64,000 nt of DNA, taken from positions 3,425,418-3,489,417 of the forward strand of contig JBBCGL010000001.1 in NCBI GenBank assembly GCA_037200385.1, written 5' to 3'. A program made the translations under genes and the position numbers. Under the pieces are notes generated by a model. The model was given only the letters and a program-made list of their open reading frames with translations. It was not told where the DNA came from and did not search any database. The stretch comes from Rhizomicrobium sp. (GTDB lineage: Bacteria; Pseudomonadota; Alphaproteobacteria; Micropepsales; Micropepsaceae). Of the stretch, positions 26,744 through 34,124 are shown piece by piece (position 1 is the stretch's first letter; each line of letters opens with the position of its first letter).

Positions 26744-26962
26744 ATGTCCGAACCGCTCTACCTGCGTGGCCTGAAGTGTCCGCTGCCTGCGCTGCTCGCA
26801 CGTCGCGCCTTGGCGCGCGCCTTGCCCGGCACGGAGATCGCGGTCGTCGCCGACGATCCGCTGGCCGCGGTCGACATTCCGCATATGTGCCATCGGGAAG
26901 GCTATGCCGTCGTGGATGTGACCCGCGACGGCGCCCTTACACGTCTCACGCTTCGCCGTTAA
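26744..26962 (+). CDS. TusA-family sulfurtransferase-like protein
   Basis: A 72-residue TusA/SirA-like protein. The diagnostic CPxP motif is LKCPLPAL (active-site Cys12), followed by the helix LLARRALARALPGTEI and DDPLAAVDIPHMCHREGY. TusA-like proteins pass persulfide sulfur to partners for tRNA thiolation or cofactor synthesis. It is isolated from other sulfur genes here. Its TAA overlaps the TAA of the convergent lipoprotein gene. Confidence 0.88.
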   Translation: MSEPLYLRGLKCPLPALLARRALARALPGTEIAVVADDPLAAVDIPHMCHREGYAVVDVTRDGALTRLTLRR

Positions 26963-27495
26963 GGCGCTGGCGGCGGCGGTACGGCCGCCGGACCCAGCCG
27001 TGCGATCACATCCGACGCCTGCAGGGCATGCGGATCCTGATGCGCCTGTTCGGGCGTCAGCAGCACGATCTCGGCATAGGCTTCATAGCGCGTCGTGGGG
27101 AAAGTGGTGTTCTGCCAGAACGGATCCCAGGGATCGTAGCGCCAGCTGTGGCGGTACCAGCCGAAGCCCGGGCCCCATCCCGGACCCCAGCCGGGATAGC
27201 CGGCGAAGTCGGTGTGATAGGTGGTCTTGGCCTCGGTATCGCGATTATCGAAGGCGAACCAGCCATAGCCCGCGTCGCGGGTCACCTCGGCCGCCCGCAA
27301 CAGCAGGTAATTCTCCACCACGTCGCGGCGGGTCTGCGAATTGCCGGTGAAGGTCACGCGATAGCGATTCTCCGCCAGGCGCTGGTCGGAATAGCCGGTG
27401 CCGCGGTCGCTCTGCGCGGGATGATAGGTCGACGGGCTGACGCAGCCCGCCAGGACCACGATCGCAGCCGACAAAGCTAGGTGTTTGAAAAGCAT
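26959..27495 (-). CDS. Hypothetical lipoprotein, CC0125/CC1285-like
   Basis: A 178-residue lipoprotein: signal MLFKHLALSAAIVVLAGC (lipobox LAGC, Cys18), then SDQRLAENRYRVTFTGNSQTRRDVVENYLLLRAAEVTRDAGY. This segment is typical of the CC0125/CC1285 group of alphaproteobacterial lipoproteins. The middle is rich in Gly, Trp and Tyr (YPGWGPGWGPGFGWYRHSWR). The function is unknown; it is likely on the envelope. AGGAG lies eight bases before the ATG, favouring it over an upstream in-frame start. Confidence 0.82.
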   Translation of the reverse strand: MLFKHLALSAAIVVLAGCVSPSTYHPAQSDRGTGYSDQRLAENRYRVTFTGNSQTRRDVVENYLLLRAAEVTRDAGYGWFAFDNRDTEAKTTYHTDFAGYPGWGPGWGPGFGWYRHSWRYDPWDPFWQNTTFPTTRYEAYAEIVLLTPEQAHQDPHALQASDVIARLGPAAVPPPPAP

Positions 27496-27575
27496 GTCGT
27501 TTCTCCTGCCTAGCGTTAATAACAACTATATAGCCTGCAAGTTCCGCGGACCGGAGTTGCAAAAGTTTCACTTTA

Positions 27576-27593
27576 TAACTGACCGGTCAGTTA
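27576..27593. promoter_or_regulatory. TetR-type operator, perfect 18-bp palindrome
   Basis: TAACTGACCGGTCAGTTA is a perfect palindrome, 12 bp before the TetR-family ATG. TTTATA (27572) and TAATAT (27595), 17 bp apart, bracket it as a possible promoter, so the repressor would sit on the promoter spacer (autoregulation). Confidence 0.75.
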
Positions 27594-27605
27594 CTAATAT
27601 AAGCG

Positions 27606-28268
27606 ATGGAACCACCCACCTCCAGCCTTGAGAGCGCCACCGATCATCGCTGGACCCGTCGCAAACAGGCCCGTCCGGGCGAGATCCTCGATGCCGCGCT
27701 GAAGATCTTCGCCGCCAAGGGCTACGCCGCCGCCCGGATGGAGGACATCGCGCGCGAAGCCGGCGTGACCAAGGGCACGATCTATCTCTACTTCGAGAAC
27801 AAGGAAGCGGTCTTCAAATCGTTGGTGCGTGAATCCATCGGCACGACCGTGACCGCGGTGACGGAGCATCTGCGCAACTTCAAGGGGCCGGTGCGCGAGC
27901 TGATGCGCTTCGCGCTCGGGGCCATGGCGTCGCTGCTGGTGAACAGCGACCGCGTCGTGCTGCCCAAGATCATCATCGCCGAAAGCGGCAATTTTCCCGA
28001 GCTCGCCCGCTTCTACCGCTTCGAGATCATCGCACGCGGCCTCGATGCCTTCAGCGCGGTGATCGCCTATGGCATCGAGCAGGGCGAATTCCGCCCGCTG
28101 CCGGTCGAGCATGTCGTGCGCCTGTGCATCGCGCCTGTGCTGCTGGGGGCGATCTGGCACGCCACCTTCGCGCAGTTCGACGAGGCGCCCTACGACTATC
28201 GCGGCCTGATCGACACCCATCTCGATGTCCTGTTCCGCGGCCTGGCACCCGAAGGCGCCGCGCCATGA
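27606..28268 (+). CDS. TetR/AcrR family transcriptional regulator
   Basis: A 220-residue repressor. The N-terminal helix-turn-helix is RPGEILDAALKIFAAKGYAA then MEDIAREAGVTKGTIYLYFENKEAVF. The C-terminal ligand domain resembles TetR_C families of efflux regulators. It is the first gene of an efflux operon (adaptor, ATPase, permease) and overlaps the adaptor by ATGA, so it probably controls export of a toxic compound that acts as inducer. A perfect operator palindrome lies just upstream. No Shine-Dalgarno is visible and the predicted transcription start is near the ATG, so the mRNA may be leaderless. Confidence 0.92.
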   Translation: MEPPTSSLESATDHRWTRRKQARPGEILDAALKIFAAKGYAAARMEDIAREAGVTKGTIYLYFENKEAVFKSLVRESIGTTVTAVTEHLRNFKGPVRELMRFALGAMASLLVNSDRVVLPKIIIAESGNFPELARFYRFEIIARGLDAFSAVIAYGIEQGEFRPLPVEHVVRLCIAPVLLGAIWHATFAQFDEAPYDYRGLIDTHLDVLFRGLAPEGAAP

Positions 28269-29089
28269 CGCGCGCCGTGCTGCTGCTGCTGGTCCTTCTG
28301 CTTGTCGGCTGCGGCCAGCCCGACGACCAACGCTGGCTGGGCTATGTCGAAGGCGAGAGCGCCTTCATCGCCGCGCCGCAGGCCGGCTGGATGGCGCGGG
28401 TCGCGGTCCGGCGCGGCGACGCGGTGAAGACCGGCGACCTGCTCTTCACCCTCGACGACACCAGCCAGGCCGCCGCGCGCGACCAGGCCGATGCCGCGAT
28501 CGCGCTGGCGCAAAGCCAGCGTGTCGCGGCCGAGGCGACGCGCACGCTGACGCAGAAAGAGCTGACGCGCCAGGCCAATCTCCTCGCCGCGAAGGCCGGT
28601 ACCAAACAGGCCTACGACGTCGCCAAGGCGAATTACGACTCTGCCGTCGCGCAGGTCGGCCAGATCGATGCGCAGATCGCGCAGGCGCGTGCGTCGCTGT
28701 CGGGCGCGGCCTATCAGCTCTCCGAACGCGACGTGGTCTCGCGCACCACCGGGCAGGTGCAGGACGTCTTCTTCCGCACCGGCGAATATGCGCCCGCGAT
28801 GACGCCGGTGGTCTCCGTCCTGCCGCCGGAGAACATCTATGTCCGCTTCTTCGTGCCGGAGGCGCAGTTCGCGCGCGTCAAGCTCGGCCAACGTGTCGCG
28901 ATCGGCTGCGACGGCTGCCCGGCGGGCCTCACCGCCACGGTGACCTTCATCGCGAGCCAGGAGGAGTTCACCCCGCCGGTGATCTTCTCCATCGGCAGCC
29001 GCGAGAAGCTGGTGTTCAAGATCGAGGCCCGCGCCCCGCACGGCCTCAAGCTCAATCCGGGCCAGCCGGTGGACGTGCGGCCGTTATGA
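28265..29089 (+). CDS. HlyD-family periplasmic adaptor lipoprotein
   Basis: A 274-residue membrane-fusion (HlyD/YbhG-like) subunit. It has a lipoprotein signal MTRAVLLLLVLLLVGC (Cys16). The biotinyl-lipoyl half motif is AAPQAGWMARVAVRRGDAVKTGDLLFTLDD, followed by a coiled-coil hairpin (about residues 75-150, AKANYDSAVAQVGQIDAQIA) and the second lipoyl half plus a beta barrel (TTGQVQDVFFRTGEYAPAM). It links the inner-membrane ABC pump to an outer-membrane channel. It overlaps both neighbours by ATGA. Confidence 0.9.
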   Translation: MTRAVLLLLVLLLVGCGQPDDQRWLGYVEGESAFIAAPQAGWMARVAVRRGDAVKTGDLLFTLDDTSQAAARDQADAAIALAQSQRVAAEATRTLTQKELTRQANLLAAKAGTKQAYDVAKANYDSAVAQVGQIDAQIAQARASLSGAAYQLSERDVVSRTTGQVQDVFFRTGEYAPAMTPVVSVLPPENIYVRFFVPEAQFARVKLGQRVAIGCDGCPAGLTATVTFIASQEEFTPPVIFSIGSREKLVFKIEARAPHGLKLNPGQPVDVRPL

Positions 29090-30012
29090 CGGCTGAACGC
29101 GCCATCGACGTCCATGGCCTGACCAAGCGCTTCGGCAGCAAGGTCGCGGTCAACAAGATCGACATCGCGGTGCCCAGCGGCGAGGTCTGGGGCTTCCTCG
29201 GCCCCAATGGCTCGGGCAAGACGACGACCATCCGCATGCTCTGCGGCCTGCTCCACGCCAGCGCAGGCGAGGGCACGGTGCTGGGCTACGATTTCCGCAC
29301 CCAGTCGGAACAGATCAAGCGCGAGGTCGGCTACATGACCCAGAAGTTCAGCTTCTGGGAGGATCTCTCGATCCGCGAGAATCTGGACTTCGTCGCCCGG
29401 GTCTATGGCCTGCCCAACGCGCGCGCCGCGGTAACCCAGGCGCTGGAGCGCCTGGGTCTGATCCAGCGCCAGAACCAGCTGGCCGGGGCGCTGTCGGGCG
29501 GCTGGAAGCAGCGCCTCGCGCTCGCCGCCTGCATGCTGCACCGGCCCAAGATGCTGCTGCTCGACGAGCCGACCGCCGGCGTCGACCCCAAGGCGCGGCG
29601 CGATTTCTGGGACGAGATCCACCGGCTGAGCGCCGAGGGGCTCACCGTCCTCGTCAGCACGCATTACATGGACGAAGCGGAGCGCTGCGACCGCATCGTC
29701 TACATCAATCTCGGGACCATCGTCGCGCGCGGCACGGTGGCGGAGGTGATCGCGAAATCCGCTCTCACCACCTTCATCGTGGAAGGCGAAGGCGCCCGCG
29801 CCCTGGCGGGCCGGCTGCACGGCCTGCCGGGCGTCGAATTCGTCGCCTTCTTCGGCGCCGCGCTGCATGTCAGCGGCAAGGACAAGGCGGCGCTCGAGCG
29901 CGCGCTGGCGCCGTTCCGCACCGAGCCGGGCCTGGCGATCCACCAGGCGCCGCCCAGCCTGGAAGACGTCTTCATCCAGCTCCAGGGGCAGGGTACGGGG
30001 GAATACGCATGA
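29086..30012 (+). CDS. ABC transporter ATP-binding protein (ABC-2 efflux)
   Basis: A 308-residue ATPase. It shows Walker A GPNGSGKTTT, the Q-loop YMTQKFSFWEDLS, signature LSGGWKQR, Walker B MLLLDEPTAGVDP and the H-loop STHYMDEAERC. The C-terminal extension (ALERALAPFRTEPGLAIHQAPPSLEDVFI) is typical of drug/ABC-2 exporters such as YbhF. It drives the permease encoded at 30278. It overlaps the adaptor gene and, at its stop, a 90-codon bridge ORF. Confidence 0.94.
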   Translation: MTAERAIDVHGLTKRFGSKVAVNKIDIAVPSGEVWGFLGPNGSGKTTTIRMLCGLLHASAGEGTVLGYDFRTQSEQIKREVGYMTQKFSFWEDLSIRENLDFVARVYGLPNARAAVTQALERLGLIQRQNQLAGALSGGWKQRLALAACMLHRPKMLLLDEPTAGVDPKARRDFWDEIHRLSAEGLTVLVSTHYMDEAERCDRIVYINLGTIVARGTVAEVIAKSALTTFIVEGEGARALAGRLHGLPGVEFVAFFGAALHVSGKDKAALERALAPFRTEPGLAIHQAPPSLEDVFIQLQGQGTGEYA

Positions 30013-30281
30013 CCGCCCGCGGACCGGCGAGGTTCGATTGGCTGGCTGTGCGACTCCGAAAAGGCATCGCGGCAAATCCCTCCGTGTCATCCCCGGCGGA
30101 CCGCGCACGCGACGCGTGCGCGGTGCGGGAAGGGGGCCCAGGTCTCTCCGCTGCGCAGAAGCGTCTCCGTCTGGGTCCCCTTCCCTCGCTTCGGACGCTG
30201 GCGCGCCCGAAGCTCGCCGGGGATGACAACGGAGATGGGATCGCGGCGCCCGCAACGGGCCCCGACAGGTCCGCCGCATGA
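30009..30281 (+). CDS. Repeat-containing bridge ORF between ATPase and permease
   Basis: An open frame of 90 codons that starts on the ATPase stop (ATGA at 30009) and ends on the permease start (ATGA at 30278). Codons 26-74 are mostly the TGTCATCCCC repeat copy C; only the ends (MTARGPARFDWLAVRLRKGI... and ...ATGPDRSAA) are unique. It has no recognisable domain and is arginine/alanine-rich. It may simply carry ribosomes across the inserted repeat to keep the permease translated. It could also be chance in GC-rich DNA. Confidence 0.35.
   Translation: MTARGPARFDWLAVRLRKGIAANPSVSSPADRARDACAVREGGPGLSAAQKRLRLGPLPSLRTLARPKLAGDDNGDGIAAPATGPDRSAA
30085..30228. repeat. TGTCATCCCCGGC palindromic repeat, copy C
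   Basis: 144 bp (48 codons) from TGTCATCCCCGGCGGACC to CTCGCCGGGGATGACA, with gaagggggcccagg and ctgggtccccttccc inner arms. It lies inside the efflux operon between the ATPase and the permease. Confidence 0.85.
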
Positions 30282-31438
30282 GTGCTGCGTCGCCCCCAAC
30301 CAGATCTCACCGCTTCTCCTTCCGCCGCATCCTTGCCGTGCTCGACAAGGAGTTCATCCAGATGCGGCGCGACCGGCTGACCCTCGGGCTCATCCTCGGC
30401 GTGCCGCTGATGCAGCTCGTGCTGTTCGGCTTCGCGATCAACAACGATCCCAAGCACCTGCCGACCGCGGTCTCGATCTCCGATCCGGGCACCTTCGCGA
30501 ACTCCATCGTCGCGGCGCTCAACAATTCCGGCTATTTCGACGTCCTGAAAGCGACCAACGATCCGCGGGAGGCCGACCGCCTCCTGGCGCAGGGCAAGGT
30601 CTCGTTCGTCGTGGAGATCCCGACCAATTTCTCGCGCGACCTGGTGCGCGGGGCGCAGCCCGAACTCCTGATCCGGGCCGATGCCACCGATCCCGCCTCG
30701 TCCTCCAATGCGGTGAGCGCGCTGGGCGAGCTCGCGACCGACGCCTTGCGCGACGATCTCACAGGCGCACTGGCGATCCGCGCGTCGCCGGCGCCCGCCT
30801 TCACCGCGGTGATCCATCGCCTCTACAATCCCGAGATCATCACCCAGTACAACATCGTGCCCGGCCTGCTCGGCATCATCCTCACCATGACCATGGTGCT
30901 GATGACCTCCATGGCGCTGACCCGCGAGCGCGAGCGCGGCACCTATGAGAACCTGCTCGCCATGCCCGTCACGCCGGTCGAGATCATGATCGGCAAGATC
31001 GCCCCGAACATCGTGGTCGGGCTGGTCCAGGCCGCGCTCGTCCTGCTCGCGGCCTGGCTGGTCTTCGGCGTGCCGATGCTCGGCTCGCTGACCCTGCTGG
31101 GCGCCGTGCTGATCGTCTTCATCGCGGCCAATCTCGCCGTCGGCTATACGTTCTCTACCATCGCGCAGAACCAGCTCCAGGCCATGCAGATGATGGTCTT
31201 CTTCCTGCTCCCCGCCATCCTGCTGTCCGGTTTTGCCTTTCCGTTCCGCGGCATGCCGGTCTGGGCACAGTGGATCGGCGAGGTCCTGCCCGTGACACAT
31301 TTCCTCCGGGTGGTCCGCGGCATATTGCTCAAGGGCAACGGACCGGCTGAAATCTGGCCGGATGTCTGGCCGCTTCTCCTCTTTCTGGTTGCGGTGGGAA
31401 CCATCGCCCTGCTGCGCTTCCGCCGGACCCTCGATTGA
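30278..31438 (+). CDS. ABC-2 type transporter permease
   Basis: A 386-residue ABC-2 permease. It has an N-terminal cytoplasmic segment (ILAVLDKEFIQMRRDRLTL, the family-typical start), a first membrane helix, a large periplasmic domain (about residues 60-180) and a C-terminal block of five helices. That block carries the RERERGTYENLLAMPVTP coupling motif and GFAFPFRGMPVWAQWIGEVLPVTHF. It forms the membrane path of the efflux pump with the upstream ATPase and adaptor. E. coli ybhFSR-type systems have two permeases; only one is present here, so it probably acts as a homodimer. Confidence 0.92.
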   Translation: MSAASPPTRSHRFSFRRILAVLDKEFIQMRRDRLTLGLILGVPLMQLVLFGFAINNDPKHLPTAVSISDPGTFANSIVAALNNSGYFDVLKATNDPREADRLLAQGKVSFVVEIPTNFSRDLVRGAQPELLIRADATDPASSSNAVSALGELATDALRDDLTGALAIRASPAPAFTAVIHRLYNPEIITQYNIVPGLLGIILTMTMVLMTSMALTRERERGTYENLLAMPVTPVEIMIGKIAPNIVVGLVQAALVLLAAWLVFGVPMLGSLTLLGAVLIVFIAANLAVGYTFSTIAQNQLQAMQMMVFFLLPAILLSGFAFPFRGMPVWAQWIGEVLPVTHFLRVVRGILLKGNGPAEIWPDVWPLLLFLVAVGTIALLRFRRTLD

Positions 31439-31498
31439 GGCTTTGCCCCAAGCTTGCTAAAGCTAACCGGCCGTTACAGATTCCGGCCAAATGACACC

Positions 31499-31520
31499 CC
31501 CCGGTGCAACGGGGCGTTTT
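31499..31520 (+). terminator. Possible weak terminator after the efflux operon
   Basis: CCCCG and CGGGG pair with loop GTGCAA, followed by CGTTTTC. It is a short stem with a poor U-run, just before the glycosyltransferase start. Confidence 0.35.
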
Positions 31521-31554
31521 CTTCGGAAATTTGAGTGGGGTCCGAACGCTTCGC

Positions 31555-33003
31555 ATGACCGGTCTATCGATCCTCCTGCAATGCATGCTGGCCGGTGTGC
31601 TGTGCCTCATTGCGGTGCTGTCGCTCCAGCTCGTCGCGCTGGCCTATTTCCGCCTCTTCAAGCCTGCCCCGCGGGTGCGCATGCCGCTGCTGCCGGACGC
31701 GGCGCTGCCGCGCGTCCTGGTGCAGCTTCCGGTCTGCGACGAGGGCCCGCTGGCGGTCCGCGTCGCCGCCGCCGCCGCCAGGCTGGACTGGCCGCGCGAC
31801 AAGCTCGAGATCCAGGTCCTCGACGACGGCCGCACCGGCAATCCCGAAGAGCTGATCCGCGCGATCATGAGCGTGGTGCCCGAAGGCGTGAACCTGAAGG
31901 TGCTGCGCCGCGGCGAGCGCTCGGGCTTCAAGGCCGGCAACCTGGCCTTCGGCCTCACCCATTCGGACGCGCCCTATGTCGCGATCTTCGACGCCGATTT
32001 CGTGCCGCCGACCGATTATCTGCGCCGCACCGTGCCGGCATTGGTCGCCGACCAGGGCCTGGCCTATGTCCAGGCGCGCTGGGGCCATGCCAACCGCACC
32101 AAGAACTGGCTGACCCGCGCCCAGGGCATGCTTCTGGACGCCCATTTCGCGGTGGAGCAGGAGGGCCGCTTCCGTGCCGGCCTGCCCATGTCGTTCAACG
32201 GCACTGCGGGCGTCTGGAGCCGGGCGGCGATCGACAATGGCGGCGGCTGGACCGGCGACACGCTGACCGAAGACCTCGACCTCTCGATGCGCTGCGCGAT
32301 GAAGGGCTGGCGCACCGCCATGCTCTCCGACATCGAAGTGCCGGGCGAACTGCCGGAGACCGCCGCGGCCTGGCGGGCGCAGCAGGCGCGCTGGACCAAG
32401 GGCCACGCCCAGACGGCCGTGAAGCTGATGCCGCTGATCTGGGCCAGCGACATGCCCGTCTGGAAGAAGACCGCGATGTCGCTCCAGATGTGCCAGTTCG
32501 CGTTCTACACCCTGGCCTTCTTCAGCGCCGTGATCAGCCTGACGCTGATGTATCTGGGCGTGGTCTATATCGCCTCGGTCTCGACGCTGGGTCTCACGGT
32601 CTCCGCCCTCGGCCTCATCGCCTCGACCGGCTATCTCTATCTCGGCCAGCGCATGCTGGGGCGCGAGGGCCTGCCCTGCATCGCCCGCTCCATCGCCCTG
32701 GCGGTGATCTTCCCCTCCGGCCTCATCCTCGCCAACACCCGCGCGACCTATGAGGCCTTCTTCAGCTCCCAGATGACCTTCCATCGGACGCTGCGTCCGG
32801 GGGAGCGCTATGCCGGCGGCTGGCGCGGCGGACCGGAGCTGGTGATCGGCCTTTTGCTGCCGATTTTCGCTTTCGCCGAGCAGGCCTGGAGCGCGCCGTT
32901 CTTCTTCTTCGCGGTCACCGGCCTGGTCTCGATCGGGGCGATGGGGCTGTCCGGATCGGGCGCGGCCATGCCGCAGCGCAAAATCGGCCCGGAGAATAGT
33001 TGA
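31555..33003 (+). CDS. Family 2 glycosyltransferase, membrane-bound (cellulose-synthase-like)
   Basis: A 482-residue processive-type GT2 enzyme. It has an N-terminal membrane helix, then a GT-A domain with the D, DxD, D and QxxRW set: VLDDGRTGN, IFDADFVPP, LTEDLDLSMR and QQARWTKGH. A C-terminal block of about four helices forms the export channel. The closest general match is the CslA/glucomannan-synthase-like group. It probably makes or starts an exopolysaccharide or glycan at the inner membrane, with the sugar unknown. The ATG at 31555 avoids starting inside the hairpin; upstream GTG/TTG codons exist. Confidence 0.88.
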   Translation: MTGLSILLQCMLAGVLCLIAVLSLQLVALAYFRLFKPAPRVRMPLLPDAALPRVLVQLPVCDEGPLAVRVAAAAARLDWPRDKLEIQVLDDGRTGNPEELIRAIMSVVPEGVNLKVLRRGERSGFKAGNLAFGLTHSDAPYVAIFDADFVPPTDYLRRTVPALVADQGLAYVQARWGHANRTKNWLTRAQGMLLDAHFAVEQEGRFRAGLPMSFNGTAGVWSRAAIDNGGGWTGDTLTEDLDLSMRCAMKGWRTAMLSDIEVPGELPETAAAWRAQQARWTKGHAQTAVKLMPLIWASDMPVWKKTAMSLQMCQFAFYTLAFFSAVISLTLMYLGVVYIASVSTLGLTVSALGLIASTGYLYLGQRMLGREGLPCIARSIALAVIFPSGLILANTRATYEAFFSSQMTFHRTLRPGERYAGGWRGGPELVIGLLLPIFAFAEQAWSAPFFFFAVTGLVSIGAMGLSGSGAAMPQRKIGPENS

Positions 33004-33030
33004 AAGGTCAAGCGAATTTTGACCTTTTCA
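33001..33030 (+). terminator. Hairpin at the end of the glycosyltransferase gene
   Basis: TGAAAGGTCAA pairs with TTGACCTTTTCA (one bulge) around gcgaattt, beginning at the stop codon itself. There is no following U-run, so it may protect the mRNA 3' end rather than terminate. Confidence 0.4.
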
Positions 33031-33119
33031 AATGCAGGCCAAGGCTTTAACTGCGATTTGAACCGCTGCTGGTAGCGTGGCCCCTGGGCCGCTGCTTCGG
33101 CCCTTGAGGGGAAAATTGC

Positions 33120-33806
33120 ATGACGTCTGTCCCGACTCTTCGTGTCCTTGCGGCTGCGTGCCTTTGCGCTCTCCTGGGCGGCTGCGGCGCGATGGCGGAT
33201 ACGGAATCGTCGGCAGCGGATCTCGGCTATGCCCATGCCGACCGTGGGACCACCCCGGCCGGCCCGCTGGCCGATCCGACCCTCTTCCCCGACGATGACG
33301 ACGCCAGCACGGCGCCGGGTACGGTCGAAGGCGCCCATCTGCAATGCGTGCCCTATGCCCGCGACCACTCGCAGGTCAACCTGCACGGCAACGCCTATAC
33401 CTGGTGGGATCAGGCCGCCGGCCAGTATGCAAGAGGCAGCGATCCGGTGCTGGGTTCGATCCTGGTGCTGAACGGCTACGGTAAGCGCCGCGCCCATGTC
33501 GCGGTGGTCCGCCGCATCGTCTCGCCGCGCGAGATCCGCATCGACCACGCCAACTGGCTCGACGATGGCGCGATCTACGTCAACGATCCGGTGGTGGATG
33601 TCAGCCCGGACAATGACTGGACCCAGGTCAAGGTGTGGAATATCCGGGGCGGTTCCTGGGGCACGCGAACCTACCATGTCCAGGGCTTCATCGGACCCGG
33701 CCCCGCCAACGGCAACCCCGTGGTGGCGTCCTACCGGGCGCCGCAAGGCGACGATCCGATCGCCCGCCAGATCGCCGCCTCCGACGCCGCCGACGACGCC
33801 CGCTAG
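33120..33806 (+). CDS. CHAP-domain lipoprotein (putative peptidoglycan amidase)
   Basis: A 228-residue protein with a lipoprotein signal (LRVLAAACLCALLGGC). The CHAP domain follows an acidic linker: catalytic Cys in GAHLQCVPYARDHSQV, then AYTWWDQAAGQYARGSDP, and the His in KRRAHVAVVRRIVSPREIRIDHANW. It would cleave peptide bonds in peptidoglycan from the outer membrane or periplasm. The last ~40 residues are low-complexity and acidic. It follows the glycosyltransferase on the same strand. Confidence 0.86.
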   Translation: MTSVPTLRVLAAACLCALLGGCGAMADTESSAADLGYAHADRGTTPAGPLADPTLFPDDDDASTAPGTVEGAHLQCVPYARDHSQVNLHGNAYTWWDQAAGQYARGSDPVLGSILVLNGYGKRRAHVAVVRRIVSPREIRIDHANWLDDGAIYVNDPVVDVSPDNDWTQVKVWNIRGGSWGTRTYHVQGFIGPGPANGNPVVASYRAPQGDDPIARQIAASDAADDAR

Positions 33807-34124
33807 CGGAACGCGAAGTCGCCGAAGACCCGTGAAGCGATCAAGCGATTGCGGATCGCACGGCACGGTCGTCCTCGGCGTGTCGTTCTTGGGCACAGCG
33901 GGCCAGCCAGTTCATCAGCGAACCCAAAGAGATAGCGGAATTGTGCGCCATTCCGCCTCGCCCCTCTTTGCGTGTTCCCCGCATAGGCCTATTTTCCCCG
34001 CCTTCGCGAGCGGCCCGCCGACCGGCCGTATCGAGAGTCCCGCCCGGAAGGGGGCGAGAGCGTCGCAAACCAACAAGGCCAGCTTCGCGTTACCGCCCCG
34101 CCGGATGAGCCCCAAAACAAAACC
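33807..34124. other. 318-bp spacer before kup
   Basis: No recognised gene on the + strand. It holds a possible 36-codon minus-strand ORF (33841-33951). The sequence gaaaatAGGCCTATgcgg (around 33986) includes a small palindrome. A seven-codon upstream ORF (ATG 34105) overlaps the GTG start of kup. No tRNA or clear terminator was seen. Confidence 0.5.
33841..33951 (-). CDS. Possible small ORF, 36 residues
   Basis: It reads MAHNSAISLGSLMNWLARCA followed by a charged tail ending RAVRSAIA. The composition looks protein-like (an amphipathic helix), and GAGGCGGA lies directly before the ATG. There is no homology I recognise and no independent evidence of expression; in-frame readings extend further upstream. 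Confidence 0.3.
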   Translation of the reverse strand: MAHNSAISLGSLMNWLARCAQERHAEDDRAVRSAIA

